Below the pieces are notes generated by a model. The model was not told the origin of the DNA. It made no database searches and worked only from the letters and a program-made list of their open reading frames with translations. A program made the translations under genes and the position numbers. Positions 35,603 through 44,665 of a stretch of 64,000 bases of DNA are shown here, piece by piece. The stretch lies in the NCBI RefSeq assembly GCF_020035535.1, contig NZ_CP083349.1:248001-312000 (forward strand), given 5' to 3'. This DNA comes from Ensifer adhaerens (GTDB taxonomy: Bacteria > Pseudomonadota > Alphaproteobacteria > Rhizobiales > Rhizobiaceae). Within the stretch, counting starts at the first letter, position 1. Each line of letters begins with the position of its first letter.

Positions 35603-36328
35603 GTGCAGACCGGTCTTTACGTCGCGATTTCGTCGCAGATGGCGCTCGAAAAGCGCCTCAACACACTTGCAGACAACATCGCGAATGCCAACACCGTCGG
35701 CTTCCGTGGCACTGAAGTGAAGTTCAACCAGATGCTCGGCGATACGAAGCCGACAAAGGTTGCCTATGTCAGCAAGGGCGAGGAATTCCTGAACACCAAC
35801 AACGGCTCGCTGACGCGCACCGGCGCGGCGCTCGACTTCGCCGTCAAGGGCGACGCCTGGTTTCAGATCGAGACGCCGGCTGGCCCGGCCCTGACGCGGG
35901 ACGGGCGCTTCACCCTGACGGATGCCGGCGAACTCGTCACGATCCGCGGCTATCCGGTGCTCGATGCCGGGGGTGCGCCGATCCAGCTCAACGGCAATGG
36001 CGGTGAAATCACCGTCGGGGCCGATGGCGCGCTCCACCAGAACGGTGTCGCTGTCGCCTCGCTCGGCCTCTATCAGGCCGATTTCAGCAACGGCTTCGTG
36101 CGCCTCGACAACAGCGCCGTGCAGCCTGCGATGCAGCCGGAGGCAGTGGTCGACCGTTTCGACGTCGGCGTGATGCAGGGCTTCCTCGAGGAGTCGAACG
36201 TCAATGCCATCCAGGAAATGTCGCAGCTGATCATGGTCACGCGCGCCTTCGACAACATCACGTCCCTGTTGCGTGACAGCGAAGGATCGCTCGAGGAAGC
36301 GGTCAAGACGCTCGGCGGCAGTCGCTAA
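35603..36328 (+). CDS. flgF: Flagellar proximal rod protein FlgF
   Basis: A rod subunit, 241 residues, exported through the flagellar export apparatus without a signal peptide. It has the rod/hook N-terminal motif (LNTLADNIANANTVGFRGTE), the central hook-like region (FAVKGDAWFQIETPAGPALT), and the C-terminal coiled-coil motif (NVNAIQEMSQLIMVTRAFDN). It starts with GTG two bases after the previous stop codon, with GGGGGA upstream. fliI follows after 18 bases. Confidence 0.95.
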   Translation: MQTGLYVAISSQMALEKRLNTLADNIANANTVGFRGTEVKFNQMLGDTKPTKVAYVSKGEEFLNTNNGSLTRTGAALDFAVKGDAWFQIETPAGPALTRDGRFTLTDAGELVTIRGYPVLDAGGAPIQLNGNGGEITVGADGALHQNGVAVASLGLYQADFSNGFVRLDNSAVQPAMQPEAVVDRFDVGVMQGFLEESNVNAIQEMSQLIMVTRAFDNITSLLRDSEGSLEEAVKTLGGSR

Positions 36329-36346
36329 TTTCTGACGGGTACCGGC

Positions 36347-37738
36347 ATGCAACGCGAAAGCCTGAAGACAAGCACGGGATCGACCTCTCTGGCAGCACTT
36401 GCCGGCCTCGTCGAGCGCTATGCAAAGCCCGAATTCTCGATCGCCCCCGGCGGTCATGTGCAGACGATTTCGCCCGGTCACTATACGGTGACCGGCCTGT
36501 CGCGGCATGTGCGGCTCGGTGATTTCGTCGCCCACAAGAGCGTCACCGGAACGCATCTCGGCGAGGTGGTGCGGGTTGAGCCGGAGCGGGTGGTCGTCTG
36601 CCCGATCGAACCGGGCGATCCGATCGGCATCCATGATACGGTCATCCGCAAGGGAGCCTTCCGCGTCGCGCCGACCGATCAATGGTGCGGCCGTGCCATC
36701 AATGCACTCGGCGAGCCGATCGATGGTCTCGGACCGCTGCTGCAGGGCGATGTGCGCCGTTCGATTTCCAACACTGCACCGCCATCGATGAGCCGCAAGC
36801 GGGTCGAGAAGGGCTTTCTTACCGGCGTAAGGGCGATCGACATCTTTTCGCCTCTCTGCCTTGGCCAGCGCCTTGGCATTTTCGCCGGCTCCGGTGTCGG
36901 CAAGTCGACGCTTCTTTCGATGCTGGCGCGCGCCGACGCTTTCGACAAGGTGGTGATCGCGCTCGTCGGCGAGCGCGGCCGCGAAGTGCGCGAGTTCATC
37001 GAGGATACGCTCGGCGACAATCTCGCAAAGTCCGTCGCAGTGGTGGCAACCAGCGACGAAAGCCCGATGCTGCGCAAGATGGCGCCGCTGACGGCTGTCA
37101 CCATCGCCGAGCACTATCGTGACAATGGCGACAACGTGCTCTTGATCGTCGACAGCGTCACCCGTTTCGCGCATGCGATCCGCGAAGTAGCGACCGCTTC
37201 CGGGGAACCACCGATCGCCCGCGGTTACCCGGCCTCGGTCTTCACCGAGTTGCCCCGCCTGCTGGAGCGCGCCGGTCCCGGCACCGAAGGCTCGGGCACG
37301 ATTACCGCGATCATCTCCATCCTCGTTGACGGCGACAACCACAACGATCCGGTCGCCGACTCGACCCGTGGCATTCTCGATGGCCACATCGTACTCGAGC
37401 GCAGTCTTGCGGAAGAGGGGCGTTACCCGCCGATCAACCCGCTCGCCTCGATCTCGCGTCTGGCGCGCAAGGCCTGGACACCGGATCAGGAAAAGCTGGT
37501 GGCGCGCCTGAAGGCGCTGATCCACCGCTTCGAAGAAACCCGTGACCTTCGCCTCATCGGCGGTTACCGCCCCGGCGGCGATCCCGACCTTGATATGGCG
37601 ATCAAGCAGGTGCCGGTCATCTATGACGTGCTGACACAGACCGCCGGCGAGCGCCCGGCACAGGACGCATTTGCCGATCTCGCCAATGCCTTGAAGGCGG
37701 CAGCGATGGGCAATCAACCGGGCGCGAGAGCGAGGTGA
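36347..37738 (+). CDS. fliI: Flagellum-specific export ATPase FliI
   Basis: ATPase that helps unfold and deliver substrates to the export gate. The 463-residue protein is F1-beta-like: Walker A GSGVGKST at 181-188, catalytic region LVGERGREVREFIED, Walker B region NVLLIVDSVTRFAHA, and the export-ATPase-specific PARGYPASVF-like segment (IARGYPASVFTELPRLLERA). Its regulatory partner FliH is not recognisable next to it. The stop codon overlaps the start of the next gene. Confidence 0.97.
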   Translation: MQRESLKTSTGSTSLAALAGLVERYAKPEFSIAPGGHVQTISPGHYTVTGLSRHVRLGDFVAHKSVTGTHLGEVVRVEPERVVVCPIEPGDPIGIHDTVIRKGAFRVAPTDQWCGRAINALGEPIDGLGPLLQGDVRRSISNTAPPSMSRKRVEKGFLTGVRAIDIFSPLCLGQRLGIFAGSGVGKSTLLSMLARADAFDKVVIALVGERGREVREFIEDTLGDNLAKSVAVVATSDESPMLRKMAPLTAVTIAEHYRDNGDNVLLIVDSVTRFAHAIREVATASGEPPIARGYPASVFTELPRLLERAGPGTEGSGTITAIISILVDGDNHNDPVADSTRGILDGHIVLERSLAEEGRYPPINPLASISRLARKAWTPDQEKLVARLKALIHRFEETRDLRLIGGYRPGGDPDLDMAIKQVPVIYDVLTQTAGERPAQDAFADLANALKAAAMGNQPGARAR

Positions 37739-38295
37739 TGGCGGTGACCGATTACGAAGCGGACGAAATGGTTCATCAGCGCAAGCGCACCAGCCGCATG
37801 CCGATGACCGACAAGTTCCTGGCCGCAACCGGTGTCGCGCTGGCCGCCTTTGCGACGTTCTTTCCCTGGTACGCCTTTTTCCATCAGGACAAGTTCACAA
37901 TGCCGCCGCTCTGGCAGGGATCGACCCGCGATCTGCCGGAGCGCGCCGCCCGCAACGTCGTTTCGGTCTCGCCATTGGCGATGCCCGACGGAGACGGCGA
38001 GACGCTTGCCGCGATCGACCAGTTGACGACGGCGACCGTACCCGGCATCGGCGATGGCCCGGGCCCCGAAGGGACTGCAGCGGAAGAGGGACTTTCGCAG
38101 CCCTTCCCCGGCAAGTCGGGCTTCAAGCTGATGCATGTGGCCAACGGCCGGGCGCTGATCGAGGACGCGAGCGGCATGTACATCGTGCGCATCGGTTCCG
38201 TCCTGCCCGACAACACCCGCCTTGCCACGCTCGAGCAGCGCGATGGCCAGTGGGTGATGATCACGTCGTCCGGCGAAGTCTACCAGGCCAACTGA
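37738..38295 (+). CDS. Single-span membrane protein of the flagellar cluster (185 aa)
   Basis: No named family recognised. A 30-residue basic cytoplasmic tail (VHQRKRTSRMPMTDK) is followed by one membrane helix (FLAATGVALAAFATFFPWYA), a Pro/Gly-rich segment, and a periplasmic C-terminal domain of about 55 residues with strands resembling type IV pilus PilP-like modules (GMYIVRIGSVLPDNTRLATL). The ATG overlaps the fliI stop, so it is translationally coupled to the export ATPase. It may be an accessory of basal-body assembly; that is inference. Nothing similar to FliJ is evident in it. Confidence 0.8.
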   Translation: MAVTDYEADEMVHQRKRTSRMPMTDKFLAATGVALAAFATFFPWYAFFHQDKFTMPPLWQGSTRDLPERAARNVVSVSPLAMPDGDGETLAAIDQLTTATVPGIGDGPGPEGTAAEEGLSQPFPGKSGFKLMHVANGRALIEDASGMYIVRIGSVLPDNTRLATLEQRDGQWVMITSSGEVYQAN

Positions 38296-38470
38296 GCAAG
38301 CCTCACATCGTCGGCGTTGACGGCCGCGTATCTCTTGAGATGCGCGGCGCGCTGCTCTTTGCCCCGCCGACCGGCAGCGGGACGCAAACGTTCCTGTCGC
38401 ATCTGCGTCCGACGAAAGTCCCACGCAAGATTACCGGCCTAGGTTCGCATCACCAAGCATGGAGCTTTTG

Positions 38471-38851
38471 ATGCAACCGATTCAGCTTTTCGAACTCGCG
38501 TCCCGGCAGGCCCAGTGGCTGACCGTTCGCCAGAACGTGGTGGCCGGCAACATCGCCAATGCGAACACACCGCACTACAAGGCGAAGGACGTCAAACCGT
38601 TCGAAAGCGTGCTGCAGGACACCGGCATGCAGATGGCTGCGACGAACAAGGCGCACTTCACCGACGGCCTCCAAGCCTCGCAGGTCGCCGAAGTCGGCAT
38701 GGTCGACGGCGTACAGATCCAGCAATCCGGCAACAGCGTCGCAATCGAGCAGGAAATGATGAAGACCGGCGAAATCAAGCGCGACTACGAGCTTAGCGCC
38801 GGGCTTGTGAAGGCGTTTCATCGCATGATGCTGATGACGGTACGGAAGTAA
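38471..38851 (+). CDS. flgB: Flagellar proximal rod protein FlgB
   Basis: Rod subunit of 126 residues joining the MS ring. It has the FlgB motif [20 protein letters not shown] near the N-terminus and a C-terminal helix ([20 protein letters not shown]). I prefer the ATG at 38471 ([13 protein letters not shown]), with GGAG six bases upstream; an ATG at 38459 adds MELL but has no ribosome-binding site. First of a tight block flgB-flgC-fliE-flgG. A 175-base non-coding gap precedes it and may hold a promoter. Confidence 0.94.
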   Translation: MQPIQLFELASRQAQWLTVRQNVVAGNIANANTPHYKAKDVKPFESVLQDTGMQMAATNKAHFTDGLQASQVAEVGMVDGVQIQQSGNSVAIEQEMMKTGEIKRDYELSAGLVKAFHRMMLMTVRK

Positions 38852-38856
38852 GAACC

Positions 38857-39276
38857 ATGGATCCATTGACCTCAGCCCTCAAGGTATCGGCCTCGGGCCT
38901 CCAGGCGGAATCGACCCGCCTGCGTATCGTCTCGGAAAACATCGCCAATGCCCGCTCGACCGGCGACACGCCGGGCGCCGACCCCTACCGCCGCAAGACC
39001 GTCAGCTTCGCCGCCGAAGTCGACCGGGCAAGCGGCGCTTCGCTGGTCGAGATCGAACGGCAGGGCACGGATGATTCGGATTTCAACATCGAGTTCGATC
39101 CGGGCAATCCGGCCGCCGACGAAAAGGGCATGGTCAAGTTGCCGAACGTGAACATCCTGGTCGAGATGGCCGATATGCGCGAAGCCAACCGCGCCTACGA
39201 GGCCAACCTTCAGACCATCAAGCAGTCCCGCGATCTGATTTCCCAGACAATCGACCTGTTGAGAGCCTCGCAATAA
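38857..39276 (+). CDS. flgC: Flagellar proximal rod protein FlgC
   Basis: Rod subunit of 139 residues with the N-terminal motif [20 protein letters not shown], the central DPYRRK segment, and the C-terminal [20 protein letters not shown] typical for FlgC. Lies five bases after flgB; its stop codon overlaps the fliE start (TAATG). Usual length. Confidence 0.96.
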   Translation: MDPLTSALKVSASGLQAESTRLRIVSENIANARSTGDTPGADPYRRKTVSFAAEVDRASGASLVEIERQGTDDSDFNIEFDPGNPAADEKGMVKLPNVNILVEMADMREANRAYEANLQTIKQSRDLISQTIDLLRASQ

Positions 39277-39617
39277 TGATCGATGCAGTCAAATCCCTCG
39301 GCGCGTTCTCGGTCACCAAAGAGACCGACGGCACCCGTTCCACATCTTCCTCTTCGTCGATCTTCGGCATGCCGGCCGCCACGCCAGGCGTACCGCAGGG
39401 GCAGAGCTTCGCCTCGGTCCTCGGGGATATGGCGACCGATACCATCAACGCGATGAAAAAGGCCGAGGGCGCATCGCTCGACGGCATTCGCGGCCAGGCA
39501 AACACCCGTGAAGTTGTCGATGCTGTCATGAATGCGGAGCAGTCGCTCCAGACAGCAATCGCCATCCGCGACAAGGTGGTCACCGCCTACCTCGAAATCG
39601 CGCGCATGCAGATCTGA
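39276..39617 (+). CDS. fliE: Flagellar hook-basal body protein FliE
   Basis: Adaptor between MS ring and rod, 113 residues. The C-terminal half carries the conserved FliE features ([20 protein letters not shown], then [20 protein letters not shown]). The N-terminal 40 residues are Ser/Thr-rich and variable. Overlaps flgC by the TAATG junction, and flgG begins 12 bases later. Confidence 0.95.
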   Translation: MIDAVKSLGAFSVTKETDGTRSTSSSSSIFGMPAATPGVPQGQSFASVLGDMATDTINAMKKAEGASLDGIRGQANTREVVDAVMNAEQSLQTAIAIRDKVVTAYLEIARMQI

Positions 39618-39628
39618 AGGAACGAGAC

Positions 39629-40417
39629 ATGAAGGCCCTTTCCATTGCCGCAACCGGCATGAACGCCCAGCAGCTGAACCTCGAAGTGATCGCGAACAAC
39701 ATCGCGAACATCAACACGACCGGTTACAAGCGCGCGCGCGCCGAATTCTCCGATCTGCTTTATCAGACCGAGCGCGCCCAGGGCGTGCCGAACCGTTCGA
39801 ACCAGGCAATCGTTCCGGAAGGCGCGATCATCGGTCTCGGCGTTCAGACGGCTGCCGTGCGTAACCTGCATATCCAGGGAAGCATGGTCAACACCGGCAA
39901 CGACTATGACCTGGCCCTGATGGGTCGCGGCTGGTTCCAGGTCGAGACGCCGGACGGCGAGACGGTCTACACGCGTTCGGGCGCCTTCAACAAGAATGCG
40001 CAGGGCCAGCTCGTGACCATCGACGGTTACACGGTCGTCCCCGGCATCACGGTTCCGCAGGATGCGACGGAAATCGCCTTCACCAGTTCCGGTCAGGTGA
40101 TGGTGCGCATCGGCAACGATCCCGCGATGCAGGAAATCGGTCAGCTGACGATCGCCAACTTCGTCAACGAAGCTGGTCTGGAGCCGCAGGGCGACAACCT
40201 CTTCAAGGAAACCCCGGCTTCCGGCGACGCCATCGTCGGTACGCCTGCGGACCCGGGCTTCGCCCAAATCAAGCAGAAGTACCTCGAGGCGTCCAACGTC
40301 GATCCGGTCAAGGAAATCACCGACCTGATCTCGGCGCAGCGCGCTTACGAGATGAATTCCAAGATCATTCAGGCGGCCGATGAAATGGCGGCCACGGTGA
40401 GCAAGAACCTCAGGTAA
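39629..40417 (+). CDS. flgG: Flagellar distal rod protein FlgG
   Basis: Distal rod subunit, 262 residues, as in most bacteria. The N-terminal motif is [20 protein letters not shown], the middle region shows [20 protein letters not shown], and the C-terminus has [20 protein letters not shown]. These make it clearly FlgG rather than FlgF. Good ribosome-binding site (GAAGGAACGAG) upstream. Confidence 0.97.
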   Translation: MKALSIAATGMNAQQLNLEVIANNIANINTTGYKRARAEFSDLLYQTERAQGVPNRSNQAIVPEGAIIGLGVQTAAVRNLHIQGSMVNTGNDYDLALMGRGWFQVETPDGETVYTRSGAFNKNAQGQLVTIDGYTVVPGITVPQDATEIAFTSSGQVMVRIGNDPAMQEIGQLTIANFVNEAGLEPQGDNLFKETPASGDAIVGTPADPGFAQIKQKYLEASNVDPVKEITDLISAQRAYEMNSKIIQAADEMAATVSKNLR

Positions 40418-40434
40418 CGAAAGAGGGGGCAAAC

Positions 40435-40947
40435 ATGATGTTTCGCCGATCCGCAAACATCAAGGTTTCGAAAGACGACAGCACCTCCACGGCGCTTCGT
40501 CTGGCGGCTGGCGCCTTGCTTGCCGCCACTTTCCTGTTGCCATCGGCAACCCTCGCGGAGCGGCTGACGGCGGTGATCCCGACGCGGACGATCTATCCGG
40601 GCGAAACGGTCGACCGCAGCCGCGTCGAAGTCGTCGAGGTTACCAACCCCGATCTCGCGGACGGCTACATCCGGACCCTGAACGAAATCGATGGCAAGGT
40701 CACCAAGCGCACGCTCCTGCCGGGCCGGGTGATCCTCGCAAATGCGCTGCGCGAGCAGTACGCGGTCGAACGCGGCTCCACCGTGCGCCTCGTCTTTAGC
40801 AACGGCGGCCTGACCATCAGCGCCGCCGGATCACCGCTCCAGGATGCCGCCATCGGCGAACTGATCCGGGCGCGCAATATCGATACCGGCATCATCGTTT
40901 CCGGAACGGTGATGGCCGACGGCACTGTCCATGTGGTGGCGAAATGA
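40435..40947 (+). CDS. flgA: P-ring assembly chaperone FlgA
   Basis: Periplasmic chaperone for FlgI, 170 residues. A basic N-terminal stretch and hydrophobic helix (LRLAAGALLAATFLLPSATL, about 23-42) form a signal sequence. The mature part has the SAF-like domain (PTRTIYPGETVDRSRVEVVE, then TLLPGRVILANALREQ). Two adjacent ATGs (40435, 40438) are possible starts. ATGA-type overlap with flgI, its client gene. Confidence 0.93.
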   Translation: MMFRRSANIKVSKDDSTSTALRLAAGALLAATFLLPSATLAERLTAVIPTRTIYPGETVDRSRVEVVEVTNPDLADGYIRTLNEIDGKVTKRTLLPGRVILANALREQYAVERGSTVRLVFSNGGLTISAAGSPLQDAAIGELIRARNIDTGIIVSGTVMADGTVHVVAK

Positions 40948-42059
40948 AAATGCTTGCCTGCAAATGGTTCCTGACGCTGGCCGTCGCGTTCTCCGTGGCG
41001 CTGACGCCGGCTCTCGGCGCGTCCAGGATCAAGGATGTCGCCTCGCTCCAGGCTGGGCGCGACAACCAGTTGATTGGTTACGGTCTCGTGGTCGGCCTTC
41101 AAGGTACCGGCGACACCCTGCGTGCCTCGCCGTTCACCGACCAGTCGATCCGCGCAATGCTGCAGAATCTCGGCATCTCCACCCAGGGCGGGGATTCCCG
41201 CACGCGCAACGTTGCGGCAGTGTTGGTGACTGCCACCCTGCCGCCCTTCGCAAGCCCTGGCAGCCGTGTCGACGTGACGGTCGGTTCGCTCGGCGACAGC
41301 ACTTCGCTGCGCGGCGGCACGCTGGTGATGACCTCGCTGTCGGGCGCGGACGGACAGATCTATGCGGTCGCTCAGGGTTCCGTCGTCGTGACGGGTTTTG
41401 CCGCGCAGGGTGATGCGGCAACGCTCAACCAAGGCGTGACGACGGCCGGGCGGGTTCCCAACGGCGCGATCATCGAGCGCGAGCTGCCGTCCAAGTTCAA
41501 GGACGGCTTCAACCTCGTTCTGCAACTGCGCAACCCGGACTTCTCCACGGCAGTCGGCATGGCGGCGGCGATCAACAAGTATGCCGCCCAGCAATACGGC
41601 GGCCGCATTGCCGAGGCACGTGACTCCCAGTCCGTGCTCGTCGAAAAGCCGAAGATGGCCGACCTCGCCCGGCTGATGGCCGATATCGAAAACATCGTGA
41701 TCGAGACCGATGTTCCGGCCCGCGTCGTCATCAACGAACGCACCGGCACGATTGTGATCGGCCAGGATGTTCGCATTAACGAGGTGGCGGTGAGCTACGG
41801 CACCCTGACCGTCGAGGTCAGCGAGACGCCGACCGTGGTTCAGCCGCTGCCGTTCTCGCGCGGACGGACAGAGGTGGAGCCGAACACCACCATCAACGCG
41901 CAGTCCGATGGCGGCACGGTGGCGATCCTCAACGGGTCGAGCCTTCGCTCCCTCGTCGCCGGTCTCAACAACATCGGTGTCAAGCCTGACGGCATCATCG
42001 CCATCCTGCAAAGCATCAAAACGGCTGGGGCCCTACAGGCGGAGCTAGTGCTGCAATGA
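40944..42059 (+). CDS. flgI: Flagellar P-ring protein FlgI
   Basis: Forms the peptidoglycan-layer bushing around the rod. The 371-residue protein has a signal peptide ending at LTPALGA, then SRIKDVASLQAGRDNQLIGY, typical for FlgI, and further conserved parts (FTDQSIRAMLQNLGI, then ARVVINERTGTIVIGQDVRI). Length and motifs are standard. ATGA overlaps with both flgA and motE indicate tight coupling. Confidence 0.97.
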   Translation: MKMLACKWFLTLAVAFSVALTPALGASRIKDVASLQAGRDNQLIGYGLVVGLQGTGDTLRASPFTDQSIRAMLQNLGISTQGGDSRTRNVAAVLVTATLPPFASPGSRVDVTVGSLGDSTSLRGGTLVMTSLSGADGQIYAVAQGSVVVTGFAAQGDAATLNQGVTTAGRVPNGAIIERELPSKFKDGFNLVLQLRNPDFSTAVGMAAAINKYAAQQYGGRIAEARDSQSVLVEKPKMADLARLMADIENIVIETDVPARVVINERTGTIVIGQDVRINEVAVSYGTLTVEVSETPTVVQPLPFSRGRTEVEPNTTINAQSDGGTVAILNGSSLRSLVAGLNNIGVKPDGIIAILQSIKTAGALQAELVLQ

Positions 42060-42595
42060 CGGCGTACATCAACCCATTTCTCGGCAAGGTCCGCAATCTG
42101 CTGTTTGTCGGCGCGGCCGCAGCTTCGATGCTGACGATGCCCGGCGCATTCGCCCAGGACGTCACCGCACCTCCGGCAGCCGACGCGACGCAAAACGAGA
42201 TTCAGCAGTTCTGCACCAACATCGCCGACGCGGCACGCGACCAGCGTTATGTTTTGCAGCGCAAGGACCTCGAGACCTTGCAGGCAAGCATCGACGAACG
42301 CATCGCGACGCTGGAGAAGCGGCGCGACGAGTACGAGGACTGGCTGAAACGCCGCAACGATTTCCTGAAACAGGCCGAACTCGGGCTCGTCGATATCTAC
42401 AAAACGATGAAGCCGGATGCGGCCGCCGGCAAGCTTGAAATGGTCAACCCGGCTATCGCCGCTGCGATCGTCATGCAGCTGCCGCCGCGACAGTCGTCGC
42501 TGATCCTCAGTGAAATGAGCGACGAGAAAGCGGCAGCTCTCACCAACATCATTTCGAGCGCCAGCGACCCGAACACCTCGAAGGAACCATCATGA
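42056..42595 (+). CDS. motE: MotE, periplasmic chaperone of MotC
   Basis: A 179-residue exported protein. The signal peptide spans about 1-34 (ending PGAFA); then a coiled coil (about 65-105, rich in Glu/Arg/Lys) and a C-terminal MgtE-N-like helical domain (VNPAIAAAIVMQLPPRQSSL, then LSEMSDEKAAALTNI). In S. meliloti the protein at this locus, MotE, was shown to stabilise the periplasmic motility protein MotC. A single Cys (QFCTN) could mediate a disulphide-linked dimer. Overlaps flgI and flgH. FlgH-FlgI neighbours reflect operon structure, not direct partnership. Confidence 0.9.
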   Translation: MTAYINPFLGKVRNLLFVGAAAASMLTMPGAFAQDVTAPPAADATQNEIQQFCTNIADAARDQRYVLQRKDLETLQASIDERIATLEKRRDEYEDWLKRRNDFLKQAELGLVDIYKTMKPDAAAGKLEMVNPAIAAAIVMQLPPRQSSLILSEMSDEKAAALTNIISSASDPNTSKEPS

Positions 42596-43305
42596 AAATG
42601 CGTCTAACGGCCGTGCTGACGGCGGCGGGTCTGCTTGCCGGATGTCAGAACCAGGCGTTCAACGAGATTGGTCGGGCGCCTTCGATGAGCCCGATCGGCA
42701 GCGGCCTGCAGTACTCCCAGACGCCGCAGCTGGCGATGTATCCGAAGCAGCCGCGCCAGGTGGTGAACGGCTACTCACTGTGGAATGACCAGCAGGCGGC
42801 TCTGTTCAAGGACGCGCGCGCAATCAATGTCGGCGACATCCTGACGGTCGATATCAAGATCAACGAAGGCGCCACCTTCGACAACAAGACGGATCGCAGC
42901 CGCAAGAACGCGAGCGGCTTCAACATCGGCGCCAACGGCAAATCGCAGTCGAGCGATTTCGACTGGTCGGGCGAGTTGAAGTACGGCTCGAACACCAAGA
43001 CCGAAGGCGATGGCAAGACCGAGCGTTCGGAAAAGCTGCGGCTGCTCGTTGCGGCTGTCGTCACCGGGGTGCTCGAAAACGGCAACCTGCTGATCAGCGG
43101 TTCGCAGGAAGTGCGCGTCAATCACGAACTGCGCATTCTCAACGTCGCCGGCATCGTCCGGCCGCGGGACGTCGACGCCGACAACGTGATCTCCTACGAC
43201 CGCATCGCCGAGGCGCGTATTTCCTATGGCGGCCGCGGTCGCCTGACCGAAGTGCAGCAGCCGCCCTACGGCCAGCAGATCATGGACCTGATTTCGCCGA
43301 TCTGA
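42592..43305 (+). CDS. flgH: Flagellar L-ring lipoprotein FlgH
   Basis: Outer-membrane ring of the basal body, 237 residues. The lipobox LLAGC places the lipidated cysteine at residue 18. Conserved parts are GDILTVDIKINEGATFDNKT, LRLLVAAVVTGVLENGNLLI and SGSQEVRVNHELRILNVAGI, with RPRDVDADNVI after them. Standard length. ATGA overlap with motE, 17 bases before fliL. Confidence 0.97.
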   Translation: MKMRLTAVLTAAGLLAGCQNQAFNEIGRAPSMSPIGSGLQYSQTPQLAMYPKQPRQVVNGYSLWNDQQAALFKDARAINVGDILTVDIKINEGATFDNKTDRSRKNASGFNIGANGKSQSSDFDWSGELKYGSNTKTEGDGKTERSEKLRLLVAAVVTGVLENGNLLISGSQEVRVNHELRILNVAGIVRPRDVDADNVISYDRIAEARISYGGRGRLTEVQQPPYGQQIMDLISPI

Positions 43306-43322
43306 CGGCAGGGAATGGCAAG

Positions 43323-43820
43323 ATGGAAGAACTCGATTCCGCCAATGCTTCGAAGTCGCCGTCGAAGATCATAACGATTGCGATCGTCGCGGTGCTGACG
43401 CTCGTCGCCGGCGGCGGCGGCTGGCTGGTCGGCGGCCTGCTCGCGCCGCCTCCGCCCAAGGAGCAGGTCGAGGCGACGAAGGAACCGGCTGCCAATGCCA
43501 CCGGCGAAGAGGGCCTGCCGAAGGTTGCGACGGAAGCGAACGGCGTCGTCCAGCTGGAGCCCATCACCACCAACCTTGCCTATCCTTCGGAGAATTGGAT
43601 ACGGCTCGAGGTGGCGCTGCAGTTCGACGGCGCGCCCGATCCCAAATTGGCCGAGCAGATCCACCAGGATATCGCCGCCTATCTGAAGACGGTCTCGCTG
43701 CAGCAGATTCAGGGGCCGCGTGGCTTTCAATATCTCCGGGATGACATTCAAGAGCGGGTTGACCTGCGCTCCGATGGGCGCGTAACCAATGTGATGTTCA
43801 GAACCTTCGTCATCCAATGA
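43323..43820 (+). CDS. fliL: Flagellar basal body-associated protein FliL
   Basis: Inner-membrane protein that rings the stator and supports torque. The 165-residue chain has one membrane helix (about 15-40, IITIAIVAVLTLVAGGGGWL), an Ala/Glu-rich linker, and a periplasmic FliL domain (LAYPSENWIRLEVALQFDGA to the end). It ends in FRTFVIQ. Located eight bases before fliP, a common arrangement. Confidence 0.94.
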   Translation: MEELDSANASKSPSKIITIAIVAVLTLVAGGGGWLVGGLLAPPPPKEQVEATKEPAANATGEEGLPKVATEANGVVQLEPITTNLAYPSENWIRLEVALQFDGAPDPKLAEQIHQDIAAYLKTVSLQQIQGPRGFQYLRDDIQERVDLRSDGRVTNVMFRTFVIQ

Positions 43821-43828
43821 TTCGATAA

Positions 43829-44566
43829 ATGGTCCGGCTTGTCGCCTTTATAGTTGCCATGATGGCGATGTCCGGTATCGCCGGCGCCCAGAGTTTTCCC
43901 TCTGATATCCTGAATACGCCTGTCGACGGGTCGGCCGCCTCGTGGATCATCCGCACCTTCGGCCTCTTGACCGTTTTGTCGGTGGCCCCGGGCATTCTGA
44001 TCATGGTCACCAGCTTTCCGCGTTTCGTGATCGCCTTTGCGATCCTGCGCACCGGCATGGGGCTGGCGACTACCCCATCCAACATGATCATGGTTTCGCT
44101 GGCGCTGTTCATGACCTTCTATGTCATGGGCCCGACCTTCGATCGCGCATGGCGTGACGGCATCGACCCGCTGATGAAGAACCAGATTACCGAGGCTGAG
44201 GCGATCCCGAGGGTCACCGAGCCCTTCCGCGAATTCATGCTCGCCAACACCCGCGACAAGGATCTGCAGCTCTTCATCGATATCGCCAAGGAAAAGGGCC
44301 AGACGGTCGTCGTCGACGACAAGGTCGACCTCAGGGCGGTCGTGCCCGCCTTCATGATTTCGGAAATCCGTCGCGGCTTCGAAATCGGCTTCCTGATCAT
44401 GTTGCCGTTCCTGGTGATCGACCTGATCGTCGCCACCATCACCATGGCCATGGGTATGATGATGCTGCCGCCGACGGCGATTTCGCTACCCTTCAAGATC
44501 CTGTTTTTCGTGCTGATCGACGGCTGGAACCTGCTCGTCGGCAGTCTCGTTCGCTCCTTCAGCTAG
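43829..44566 (+). CDS. fliP: Flagellar export gate protein FliP
   Basis: Core of the type III export channel. The 245-residue membrane protein has a cleavable-looking N-terminal hydrophobic leader (ending SGIAGA), four membrane segments, and the family signatures LSVAPGILIMVTSFPRFVIA, PAFMISEIRRGFEIGFLIML and MGMMMLPPTAISLPFKILFF. Last gene of the long rightward basal-body operon; a bidirectional terminator follows. Confidence 0.97.
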   Translation: MVRLVAFIVAMMAMSGIAGAQSFPSDILNTPVDGSAASWIIRTFGLLTVLSVAPGILIMVTSFPRFVIAFAILRTGMGLATTPSNMIMVSLALFMTFYVMGPTFDRAWRDGIDPLMKNQITEAEAIPRVTEPFREFMLANTRDKDLQLFIDIAKEKGQTVVVDDKVDLRAVVPAFMISEIRRGFEIGFLIMLPFLVIDLIVATITMAMGMMMLPPTAISLPFKILFFVLIDGWNLLVGSLVRSFS

Positions 44567-44600
44567 ATAGACGCCTGTCAGCGAACGGTTGACGCTTCGA

Positions 44601-44640
44601 ACAGACACAAAAAAGGCAGCGCCTTGGCGCTGCCTTTCGT
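44601..44640. terminator. Bidirectional terminator between fliP and the OGT gene
   Basis: AAAGGCAGCGC (44612-44622) pairs perfectly with 44627-44637 over a 4-base loop. On the minus strand the run TTTTTTTGTGTC follows, a strong U-tract; on the plus strand the tail is weaker (CTTTCGTCGTTC). It sits between convergent genes and likely ends both. Confidence 0.85.
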
Positions 44641-44665
44641 CGTTCAGGATCGAGTGTTCGCTCGC

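Noticed and set aside
35540..37828. 762-codon frame antisense to flgF-fliI
   Set aside because: Runs across two well-supported genes on the other strand and lacks any recognisable domain.
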